A program made the position numbers and the translations under genes. The notes beneath the pieces were generated by a model, which worked only from the letters and a program-made list of their open reading frames with translations, searched no databases and was not told the DNA's origin. From positions 1-32,779 of the forward strand of contig JAKSBZ010000129.1 of the NCBI GenBank assembly GCA_022360875.1: a stretch of DNA of 32,779 nt, given 5' to 3'. The DNA comes from Cytophagales bacterium (lineage in GTDB: Bacteria; Bacteroidota; Bacteroidia; Cytophagales; Cyclobacteriaceae). This document shows, in pieces, positions 26,045-32,779 of this stretch. How positions within the stretch are numbered: the first letter of the stretch is position 1; every line of letters starts with the position of its first letter.

Positions 26045-26310
26045 CCTGGCTCCTGTCTTGATAAAATTCCGACTACTGTTGACAAAAAAATCTGAAAAGA
26101 AAACTCAAAAATCTTCCTGGTAACGTTTTTTAAAATGCGCAATTCCTCTCAGCCGCTGGATATGAGCTATAACTGAAAATAATAAAAAGTACAAATGCGT
26201 ATTCCATCTTATTCATTAAATTGGCGGTATTCAAACGCAGGGCTCTCCCAACTCAGTGTTGAAATTTTCTGATAATGGATTGTCACAGTTGATAACAAAA
26301 TTGCTAAGGT

Positions 26311-27360
26311 ATGGCTAAAGAAATTTCCCAGTCGGAAAGTCACTTTTTTTCCGAAGTCAAAGTCATTTTGCAAAAAGCCAGAAGCCGCGCCTATCAGGCC
26401 GTAAACCAGTCGATGGTGCAAGCCTACTGGCTGATTGGCCAGCGCATTGTCGAGCAGGAACAGCGGGGAAAAACAAAGGCGAGATATGGAGACTACCTGA
26501 TTAAAGAACTTTCCAAAAACCTTACGGAAGACTTCGGAAAGGGTTTTTCAGTCTCCAACCTGAAAAACTTTCGGCAGTTTTACCTGACTTACCCGGCACA
26601 GGAAAACTCCGGCGAGCTGCTTTTCTCAAAAAGCTACGCACTGCGTAGCCAATTGACCTGGACGCACCACCGGCTGATTATGCGCGTAGAAAGCGAAGAT
26701 GCACGCAAGTATTATCTGAAGGAATGCGCCGAGCAGAACTGGAGCACCCGAACTCTGGAACGCAACATCAACACCTTCTATTACCAGCGCACATTGGCCA
26801 GCAAACAGAACAGCGTTTCCAACGAAATGCAGACGATCAGCGATTTCATCAAAGATCCTTATGTTTTTGAATTTCTCAACATCGAGCATTCAGTGGATTT
26901 CAGCGAATCCGATCTGGAGAAAGGCCTGATCCAGCATCTGGAAAACTTTCTGCTCGAATTAGGCAAGGGATTTTCCTTTGTAGGACGGCAATACCGCATC
27001 TCAACCGAAGACCAGCATTTTTTTATTGATTTGGTGTTCTACAACTATCTGCTCAAGTGCTTTGTGCTTATCGACCTGAAACTGGGCAAGCTGACGCATC
27101 AGGACATTGGACAAATGGACATGTACCGACGCATGTTTGACGAACTAAAAAAACCTGAAGGCGACCAGCCGACTATCGGGATCATTCTCTGCACCAGCAA
27201 AAGCGACACAGTGGTAAAATACTCCGTTATGAGCGAAAACGAAAAGCTCTTCGCCTCAAAGTATTTGCCTTATCTGCCGACCGAAAAAGAGCTGATCGAG
27301 GAAATTGAGCGCGACAAGCGGCTCATTCAGGAAAAAAAGGGCGAACATGAAAAACTTTGA
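26311..27360 (+). CDS. YhcG/DUF1016-family PD-(D/E)XK nuclease-domain protein
   Basis: A 349-residue cytoplasmic protein of the YhcG (DUF1016) family. The N-terminal domain (about 1-165) has the family pattern AYWLIGQRIVEQEQ, YGDYLIKELSKNL, FSVSNLKNFRQFY and TWTHHRLIMRVE. The C-terminal PD-(D/E)XK nuclease fold (about 185-335) has HFFIDLVFYN and LIDLKLGKLTHQDIGQMDMYRR, which give the Asp and the D-x-K pair expected for catalysis. Members bind or cleave DNA and often sit among restriction or other mobile defence genes. Here no other such gene is adjacent. The ATG at 26311 has a nearby AAGG. The methyltransferase follows after a 260-base gap, so it is probably not in the same operon. Confidence 0.88.
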   Translation: MAKEISQSESHFFSEVKVILQKARSRAYQAVNQSMVQAYWLIGQRIVEQEQRGKTKARYGDYLIKELSKNLTEDFGKGFSVSNLKNFRQFYLTYPAQENSGELLFSKSYALRSQLTWTHHRLIMRVESEDARKYYLKECAEQNWSTRTLERNINTFYYQRTLASKQNSVSNEMQTISDFIKDPYVFEFLNIEHSVDFSESDLEKGLIQHLENFLLELGKGFSFVGRQYRISTEDQHFFIDLVFYNYLLKCFVLIDLKLGKLTHQDIGQMDMYRRMFDELKKPEGDQPTIGIILCTSKSDTVVKYSVMSENEKLFASKYLPYLPTEKELIEEIERDKRLIQEKKGEHEKL

Positions 27361-27620
27361 ATTCAAGTCTTTAACTTTTCTAAAAAAAGAATACAATACA
27401 TTGATAATTAATGTACATTTAAGTAAAAAAAAATTTTGGATGTTTAAAATCAATTTGGATCTGGTGATGTAAATAATCATTGTCCGTTATGGCTCTGGTT
27501 ATCTCTTTCGCAACTCAGACAAATTCTTGTCAGAGTTATTTTCATATACATACATTAGTAGAATATTGGCCGGAATGCGAAAACTTGAACCCGTATTTAG
27601 CCGCAGCAATTTTAAACATC

Positions 27621-28397
27621 ATGAGCAATAATAATTCAATCCACGATTTTGACATAAATCTTATCGTAGAATACTATTCAGGCACCGAACGGCAAGGATG
27701 CGGCAGTCCTGATGTTACGCTTAAAGCACTAAGTTTTATTGACAAACTTTCGCCTTGTTCTCATATTGCTGACATAGGCTGCGGCACAGGCGGACAAACG
27801 ATGGTTCTCGCCAGTCAGTTCGAGGGAAAAATTACTGGCGTCGACCTCTTTCCAACCTTTGTTGACTTGTTTAACAAAAATGCTGAACAATTAAATCTTC
27901 AACACCGAGTCAAAGGCATCGTCGGTTCAATGGACAACCTGTTGTTTGAAAATGAAAAGCTAGACGTTATATGGTGCGAGGGCGCAATTTACAACATTGG
28001 CTACGAAAAAGGCCTCCGCGAGTGGCGCAAGTTCTTGAAAAATGACGGCTTCATCGTTGTTTCCGAAGCATCTTGGCTTACCGATGAGCGGCCTGCTGAA
28101 ATAGAGGAATTTTGGATGGACGCGTATCCAGGCATTGACACCATTCCAAATAAAATTGCACAAATGCAAAAAGCGGGTTACTCCCTGGTTGCATTTTTCG
28201 TTTTGCCGGAAAATTGCTGGACCGAGCATTTTTACGATCCGCAGGCCAAGCCGCGAGAAGATTTCCTGAAAAAACACGCAGGAAACAGAGCTGCCGAAGG
28301 CTTTATTGAAAATCAGCGGCACGAAGAGCAACTGTATAGAAAATACAACAAGTATTACGGCTATGCTTTTTATATCGGTAAAAAATCTGATCTATAA
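27621..28397 (+). CDS. class I SAM-dependent methyltransferase
   Basis: A 258-residue soluble methyltransferase. The SAM-binding motif [12 protein letters not shown] is at residues 49-60, with acidic Asp75 after the second strand (ITGVDLF). [10 protein letters not shown] and [10 protein letters not shown] are further core strands. The N-terminus [24 protein letters not shown] is characteristic of a Bacteroidota and archaeal group of small-molecule methyltransferases. This places the start at the ATG at 27621. A TTG at 27480 adds 47 residues with no sign of conservation and is rejected. The substrate is unknown. A strong terminator follows directly, so it is probably a single-gene unit. Confidence 0.88.
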   Translation: MSNNNSIHDFDINLIVEYYSGTERQGCGSPDVTLKALSFIDKLSPCSHIADIGCGTGGQTMVLASQFEGKITGVDLFPTFVDLFNKNAEQLNLQHRVKGIVGSMDNLLFENEKLDVIWCEGAIYNIGYEKGLREWRKFLKNDGFIVVSEASWLTDERPAEIEEFWMDAYPGIDTIPNKIAQMQKAGYSLVAFFVLPENCWTEHFYDPQAKPREDFLKKHAGNRAAEGFIENQRHEEQLYRKYNKYYGYAFYIGKKSDL

Positions 28398-28405
28398 CTA
28401 ACCCT

Positions 28406-28438
28406 GGAGGTGTTTTTTTCATATGGCACCTCCTTTTG
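28406..28438 (+). terminator. Rho-independent terminator after the methyltransferase
   Basis: GGAGGTG (28406-28412) pairs with CACCTCC (28427-28433) around a 14-base loop and runs into TTTTGTTT. It is 9 bases after the stop codon. Confidence 0.88.
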
Positions 28439-28571
28439 TTTGCGGTTTTGTGTTAAGGATAACGAGATTTCCGTAACCTATATACTGCCACTGAATTTAA
28501 CTCTGTTTTTCTGTCTCATTTATCAAATGAGTTTATTCAAAATTATTTTTCCCCCATTTGTTTTTTAGCTG

Positions 28572-28616
28572 CTGCTCAGGTATCCCTGCTCATCTGGGGC
28601 TAGGATACCTGAGCAG
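28572..28616. repeat. 14-bp perfect inverted repeat between convergent genes
   Basis: CTGCTCAGGTATCC (28572-28585) is the exact complement of 28603-28616, with a 17-base loop that itself contains another CTGCTCA. No U-tract follows on either strand. It lies between the methyltransferase and the TonB-receptor 3' ends. The remainder of this 307-base gap is AT-rich and shows nothing else apart from the methyltransferase terminator. Confidence 0.65.
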
Positions 28617-28704
28617 TTACCATATTTCAAATTCATTCAAATGATTTTCAATATAAAAATTTCAGCAAGAACAATAATGAGCATAGATTTCCGTAAAAAT
28701 ACAC

Positions 28705-31233
28705 CTACCACTCAACCTTCAAAAACATGCTCGGCGTAAACGAAACACCTTTGGAATATAATATTTTCCCGCTCGGCAGATTCGAAAAATTGCTGTTTCC
28801 GACGTTCCGGGCGTTGGTCAGATTCACAAAAGACGCGCCTGCTTCCATGCGCATGCGGCCTGCCTGGAAACGGTAAAGCACCGCCGCGTCCAGTCTGTTG
28901 TATGGAGCGGGTGTGCCGTCATTTACCGCCGCGGATCCGTACAGTCCCGAGCCATAAACGTAGTTCGCCGCAATAAACCACGGATCAAAATCAAGAATTC
29001 CGGCGACTTTCAGCTCGTGCAACTGGTCGTGCGCCGCCCTGCAGAATTCGGGCGAAACACCGCTGAACCGCTCCTCGGTCCTGCTCAAGGTATAAGCCAC
29101 CCAAAAATGGTGTCTGTTCCACCTTTTCCTGATGTAAATATCCGCACCGAAGCCTCTGCTTTCACCTCTCCGGGACTCAAGCCGCGGCCTTTGCTCGCTG
29201 AACACCCGGCGAATCCCCTGCGTTGTTTTGTAAAAGCCCTCCGTGCTCCACTGGAAGCCGTTTTTCTGAAAAGACAAGCCTCCGGTGAAATGTTCACCCT
29301 GAACAACCGGCGCCTGCACATCGTTGTGCAGACGCCAAGCCTGAAAAAAATTGCCGCTGGCGTCGTATATTGCACGCTCCGAAATATACTGGTTGTATTT
29401 TCCCCAAGCCGCGTGAAGCCGCCAGTTATCTGACGGAACCATATAGATCCCCAAGCGAGGCAACAAATACCAGCTGCCGGACTGCGCTAAATAATTCAAC
29501 TTCAAACCGGGCTGAATGCCCCACCTGCCGATCTGCCAATCATCCTTCAAATGCGCACTCCAAAGCGTGTTTTTATTTTTCCTGTCCGCCGACTGCCAGT
29601 CCACTGTATCCTCCATCAGATACAGTGAATGCTGTGTCACCTTCACCTGCAAGTGCGGCTCATGCCCGCTTGCCGCGGGGAACTGATGATCTATGCCAAA
29701 AGATTTTTCATTCACTCCGTTCTCACTGAAATGAGTCCGTACTTCTCCCGGCCTTCTCTCCGACCGATCGAAAGATTGAATTCTAAATCCGGAAAAAGCT
29801 CCGGAAAAATGAGTGGTTCCAAGTCCAGACCAGTTCTTCGCATAATGAGCGCTTATTCCTTTTGTGCTTTTTTCCACCTCTCTCCTGCGCGATTCCCTTG
29901 CCTCTCCGGTTTTTTTGCTTCTCCTGGTTGCTGTACTCTCCGAGCGGTCTCTGTTTGCCAGCGTGCTCACATAAAACAAGTCGCCGCCCGGCAGTTTTCC
30001 TGAAAATTTCACATTAACATCCTGAAAACTGAAATCGGGAGAGAAAAAACCCCGATTCTCTTCCGCATCACCGGTAAATACTTCCTCCCAGTCGATCACT
30101 TGATAATAGGTTTGCCTGAAAGCGGCCTGCAGCGCATAACGGTTCGCAATAGGAACATTCAGTCTTCCGCTGACTGTTTGGGTATTCAGATTCAGCTGCG
30201 CCTCTACGGATTCTGTGTTTCCCACTTTTCCCGTCATATGAATTGCACCGCCCACCCTGTCGCCTTTATCATGGGAATAAGCTGCCTTGTAAACTTCCAC
30301 GCTCTGCAGCATCAGCGGACTGACCGCTCCGATTTCATTATTCAAGCTTGATCCGCTGAAAAGTGTTATCCCGTCAAATTTAATCTGCGTTTGGCCGGGA
30401 TAGCTTCCCCAAAGGCTGTAATGTCCTTCCTGCTCAGAGGCGGCCAGCACTCCGGGCTGCAAGCGCAAAAGATAAAATATCGTGCTGTTATTGTTCCCGG
30501 GCAAAAAAGCCGCCGCCTGGTGGTTCACCTTGATCTGCGCCGAGTGCTTTCCGACAACCGCCGATGGAATCTTTGGCGCCGACAACACTACCACTTCATC
30601 CAGGTCCAGAGTCGAAGGCCTCAAACGCAATTGTCTATGCCTGCCGGGCGAAAGCAAAGTGTCAAGCAGATAATAACCCAAATAAGAAATGGAAACCCTT
30701 TCTTGAGGCCGGCGGGAAAAAAACGAATAAAATCCCTGAGCATCTGTATTGAGCCCTTGACCTCCCCACTGTACGCTCGAAAAAGGCAGAGGCTCTCCGT
30801 TTTCGCTGTCAGTTACCTGACCCGAATAATAAAATCGGTTTGCGAATGATAGAGTGTCTCTCTGAAGTATCTTTTTCTTCAGCACAACATATACGTCTCC
30901 TAAAGCCTGCAAGCGCAATCCCGCCTTTTCCAGCAATCCTTCCACTGCCTTCTCCGGCGATTCGTAGCGCGTCGAGTCAGAGACTACCGTGCTTGAAATC
31001 AGACTATGGTCATAGGAAAACTGCAGACCATAGCGTTTGTGCAAATCCTTGAGCACCTGATGCAAGGGCACTTTTTTCACATAAATGTCAACAGCCTGGC
31101 CGTGAATATTCCCGGAGGGAAAAAAGCAAGAGCAATAAACGACAAAAACCTTAAGCAAAAATCTGCTTAAGGTGCGGGAATGAAAACAAAAATGAGGAAA
31201 ATACTTACATAGAAGAGTAGATAATATATTCAT
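28705..31233 (-). CDS. TonB-dependent outer-membrane receptor with STN signalling domain
   Basis: An 842-residue outer-membrane receptor and signal transducer of the FecA type. A long N-terminus precedes the signal helix (about 24-40, FLLKVFVVYCSCFF). The STN domain (about 47-100) would contact FecR in the periplasm. A carboxypeptidase-regulatory-like domain (about 133-205) precedes the plug (about 225-330) and the beta-barrel to the final FLKVEW, an aromatic-ended beta-strand that fits barrel insertion. I chose the ATG at 31233, which follows AAGGAAG. A TTG at 31263 is less likely. It overlaps the FecR gene by 29 bases, so the two are coupled. The transported ligand (iron chelate, glycan or other) cannot be read from the sequence. 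Confidence 0.92.
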   Translation of the reverse strand: MNILSTLLCKYFPHFCFHSRTLSRFLLKVFVVYCSCFFPSGNIHGQAVDIYVKKVPLHQVLKDLHKRYGLQFSYDHSLISSTVVSDSTRYESPEKAVEGLLEKAGLRLQALGDVYVVLKKKILQRDTLSFANRFYYSGQVTDSENGEPLPFSSVQWGGQGLNTDAQGFYSFFSRRPQERVSISYLGYYLLDTLLSPGRHRQLRLRPSTLDLDEVVVLSAPKIPSAVVGKHSAQIKVNHQAAAFLPGNNNSTIFYLLRLQPGVLAASEQEGHYSLWGSYPGQTQIKFDGITLFSGSSLNNEIGAVSPLMLQSVEVYKAAYSHDKGDRVGGAIHMTGKVGNTESVEAQLNLNTQTVSGRLNVPIANRYALQAAFRQTYYQVIDWEEVFTGDAEENRGFFSPDFSFQDVNVKFSGKLPGGDLFYVSTLANRDRSESTATRRSKKTGEARESRRREVEKSTKGISAHYAKNWSGLGTTHFSGAFSGFRIQSFDRSERRPGEVRTHFSENGVNEKSFGIDHQFPAASGHEPHLQVKVTQHSLYLMEDTVDWQSADRKNKNTLWSAHLKDDWQIGRWGIQPGLKLNYLAQSGSWYLLPRLGIYMVPSDNWRLHAAWGKYNQYISERAIYDASGNFFQAWRLHNDVQAPVVQGEHFTGGLSFQKNGFQWSTEGFYKTTQGIRRVFSEQRPRLESRRGESRGFGADIYIRKRWNRHHFWVAYTLSRTEERFSGVSPEFCRAAHDQLHELKVAGILDFDPWFIAANYVYGSGLYGSAAVNDGTPAPYNRLDAAVLYRFQAGRMRMEAGASFVNLTNARNVGNSNFSNLPSGKILYSKGVSFTPSMFLKVEW

Positions 31234-32056
31234 CCGTTCTAACTTCCTTATATTGCAATTCAAAACTCAAGCAAATAACTTTCAGTACATCTTCCACAGC
31301 ATCGGAGCGATTAAAATAACCCGAATACAGCTTATGTGAGGATTTGTCCAGCGCCAAATGTATTTTTACGTTATACTGCCGTTCAACTTCCTGGAGCACC
31401 TGCCGCAAAGGCTCCGAAGTAAAAGTAAACTTGTTGGTTTTCCAGCCCATTGTTTCTGAGGCAGAAACACTTTTAATTTTTCCTTTTTTGTTTTGATTGT
31501 CCACTACCGCAAGCTGTCCCGGATCCAGGGTTAGCTCTACACTTGACTGAGTGCTCAGCACTTTCACTTTACCCGTTTTGCAGAACACACGATAAGCATG
31601 ACCCCTGGCAAAAATATTGAAGCTCGTCCCCAGCACCTGCGTAATGCCCTGCACCGATTTTACCTGAAACCGCTTTCCCTTCGCTACTTCAAAATATGCC
31701 TCGCCCTTCAGCTCAACTTCCCTGCTGAATGCCCACCAGTACGGTTTGTACGACAAAACCGTCGCCGCGTTCATCTCCACTCGGGAACCGTCAGGCAAAA
31801 GTTGTGAAATGTGTTTTCCGTTAGGCGAAACCACCGATTCGGTGTAAAAACGCAGAAACACTCCTAATCCGGCAGCCAACAAAAGACAAGCGGCGGCCAC
31901 ACGCCACACATTCGCCATTCGCACTAACTTTGCAGACTTTGGTTCCTGCCGATCAACTGTCCGTGCGGCAATTCGGTCCCAGAGTTCCTCTTCGCTTTGC
32001 TTTAAAGGGCTTTCCAAATTTTTGTAAAAGTCTACTGGCTGGTCGCTATTTTCCAT
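31205..32056 (-). CDS. FecR-type anti-sigma factor
   Basis: A 283-residue inner-membrane regulator that would hold the sigma factor and release it when the receptor signals. The cytoplasmic N-terminal segment (1-48) has ...WDRIAARTVDR. A membrane helix lies at about 50-68, and the periplasmic FecR domain (about 75-185) has LPDGSRVEMNAATVLSYKPYW, GEAYFEVAKGKRFQVKS, and GTSFNIF. The C-terminal part (195-283) is the STN-interacting region (DUF4974-like, LRQVLQEVERQYNVKI). Its start overlaps the sigma gene by 25 bases and its end overlaps the receptor gene. The order sigma-FecR-receptor is the standard cell-surface signalling unit of Bacteroidota. Confidence 0.93.
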   Translation of the reverse strand: MENSDQPVDFYKNLESPLKQSEEELWDRIAARTVDRQEPKSAKLVRMANVWRVAAACLLLAAGLGVFLRFYTESVVSPNGKHISQLLPDGSRVEMNAATVLSYKPYWWAFSREVELKGEAYFEVAKGKRFQVKSVQGITQVLGTSFNIFARGHAYRVFCKTGKVKVLSTQSSVELTLDPGQLAVVDNQNKKGKIKSVSASETMGWKTNKFTFTSEPLRQVLQEVERQYNVKIHLALDKSSHKLYSGYFNRSDAVEDVLKVICLSFELQYKEVRTDEYIIYSSM

Positions 32057-32532
32057 GTCTTTTCAATTGCAAGTTTCTTAAGTGCCTGACTCATCCGTTT
32101 TTCCACAGCCTTAACACTGATTTCCAAACAATCGGCAATATCCCTGTACTTCATTCCGTCTTTGCGGCTCATCAGAAAAACCACACGCTCGTTCTCAGTC
32201 AAAGCCGCCAGCGCCTGCTCGCATTTTTTCAGCATCATTGCATTCGGTTCATTGTGCTCCATACCTTCTTTCAACCTGAAACTCAACTCATCGGCGTGCT
32301 CTTCCGCAAGCCGGTATTGGCGCACACTGTCCAAAAAAAGCTGATTCGCTATCTTGTACAGAAGCGACTTGGTTTTCTTCGGATCATAGTCAAACTGCTT
32401 TTCCCATACCCTGACGAAAGTCTCCTGCGTTATCTCATCGGCTGCCGAAGGATTGCCGGAGCGGTAATACAGGTAGTTCCGAATGCACCGCACGTTTGTC
32501 TGGTAGAGTTGTTTGAATTCTTTTCTTGTCAA
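32032..32532 (-). CDS. ECF-type RNA polymerase sigma factor (FecI-like)
   Basis: A 166-residue cytoplasmic sigma factor that would direct RNA polymerase to the receptor operon and possibly other genes. Region 2 spans about residues 8-77 (DEITQETFVRVWE, SLLYKIANQLFLDSVRQ) and region 4 about 105-157 (LTENERVVFLMSRKDGMKYRDIADCLEISVKAVEKRMSQALKKL). The start is a TTG at 32532, because an in-frame stop lies 7 bases upstream and the next ATG is at residue 91. A TTG start suggests low translation. It is first in the operon and overlaps FecR by 25 bases. Confidence 0.92.
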   Translation of the reverse strand: MTRKEFKQLYQTNVRCIRNYLYYRSGNPSAADEITQETFVRVWEKQFDYDPKKTKSLLYKIANQLFLDSVRQYRLAEEHADELSFRLKEGMEHNEPNAMMLKKCEQALAALTENERVVFLMSRKDGMKYRDIADCLEISVKAVEKRMSQALKKLAIEKTWKIATSQ

Positions 32533-32562
32533 CTTGACTTAATTTGTTTTCATCAATAAGAA

Positions 32563-32671
32563 AAAAAAGCTGGGCAGTCTTTGCCTTCCGTTTGGCCAAG
32601 CTATAAAATACTATCTAACAACTCAAAAATATGCCGGCCTCACGAGAGGTTAAGATACTAAAAGACTGCCC
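32563..32671 (-). ncRNA. candidate structured leader or small RNA with U-tract
   Basis: On the minus strand, GGGCAGTCTTT (32671-32661) pairs exactly with AAAGACTGCCC (32582-32572), and the right arm runs through AGC into eight T. Within the 78-base interior, CCTC/GAGG around a 4-base loop and the GGCCAAACGGAAGGC stretch can make smaller hairpins. It sits between the end of the preceding minus-strand gene and the sigma gene. It may be a long-loop terminator, an attenuator for the sigma operon, or a small RNA. No known RNA family was recognised. Confidence 0.35.
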
Positions 32672-32687
32672 GTTCCCAAGGGAGAGA

Positions 32688-32779
32688 TTATCTTTTTTTC
32701 CTTCTTTTAAGCCTGAATTCTTTCGTTTCCCCGTTCATGGTTTTGGTCGCAATATTATCACAGGTTCCGTCTCCGAAAT
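32688..32779 (-). CDS. 3' end of an unidentified minus-strand gene
   Basis: The last 29 residues of a protein that starts outside the window. They read FGDGTCDN, then IATKTMNGETKEF, then a very basic tail ending KRRKKR and a TAA at 32688. The FGDGTCDN-xx-T pattern occurs near the C-terminus of certain Bacteroidota secreted proteins with repeated acidic calcium-like loops. The fragment is too short for a function. Confidence 0.6.
   Translation of the reverse strand, partial: FGDGTCDNIATKTMNGETKEFRLKRRKKR

Noticed and set aside
25887-26123. A 78-codon reading frame overlapping the end of the GAF sensor
   Set aside because: The first part is an out-of-frame reading of the coiled coil and the rest crosses the 12-bp inverted repeat; no plausible protein features.
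27480-27620. N-terminal extension of the methyltransferase from a TTG codon
   Set aside because: The 47 added residues do not look like the family, whereas the ATG at 27621 begins exactly at the conserved IHDFD region.
26311-28397. Restriction-modification pair (nuclease plus methyltransferase)
   Set aside because: The methyltransferase lacks DNA-methylase motifs such as DPPY/NPPY or PCQ and fits a small-molecule class; the genes are separated by about 260 bases and are not coupled.
28572-28616. Integron attC-like recombination site
   Set aside because: The flanks do not match the GTTRRRY / RYYYAAC core boxes and no integrase or cassette array is present.

Overview
The window reads as a chromosomal segment of a Bacteroidota bacterium, probably of the order Cytophagales. 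Evidence for this is an ECF sigma factor / FecR / TonB-dependent receptor (STN domain) operon, a small cytochrome-b-like membrane protein of a type common in the phylum, a membrane sensor with the GAF plus 'EEMRQNMEELLATQEQL'-style coiled coil typical of Cytophagales, A-rich leaders with few Shine-Dalgarno sequences, and a few -7 boxes of the Bacteroidota TAnnTTTG type. No rRNA, tRNA, CRISPR array, insertion sequence or prophage gene was recognised.

Left part (1-11.9 kb) is mostly housekeeping or accessory metabolism. It holds an unknown helical protein behind a 19-A tract, a convergent acs-quinone oxidoreductase pair, a secreted lipoprotein-like protein, a cytochrome-b-like membrane protein, a zinc-ribbon NUDIX hydrolase, a ThiF/MoeB-rhodanese fusion with several lost catalytic residues, and a large RluA-type pseudouridine synthase. 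A minus-strand rhodanese / aquaporin / secreted VOC-protein gene group follows.

The middle part (12-24.4 kb) is the most distinctive. It begins with an 894-residue membrane-spanning regulator: signal peptide, ConA-like and Kelch-like outside domains, one membrane helix, then a SARP/BTAD-like DNA-binding domain inside. Next come a divergently read membrane-anchored CBS-like protein, a 534-base AT-rich gap, and a single 2426-residue synthase ordered KS-AT-DH-(structural KR)-ER-KR-ACP-TE. A Sfp-type phosphopantetheinyl transferase lies just after it. The synthase has the domain order of animal fatty acid synthase. With its own activating transferase it looks like a compact, self-sufficient locus for a fully reduced polyketide or fatty acid, possibly controlled by the membrane regulator. 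That control is inference.

The right part (24.6-32.8 kb) has a 6-helix GAF sensor with no output domain, a YhcG/DUF1016-type PD-(D/E)XK nuclease, a SAM methyltransferase, the minus-strand sigma-FecR-TonB receptor operon with overlapping genes, and the 3' end of one more minus-strand gene.

A recurring non-coding theme is perfect inverted repeats of 11-14 bp directly after genes. Most have long loops and no clear U-tract, and they sit beside ordinary U-tract terminators elsewhere in the window.
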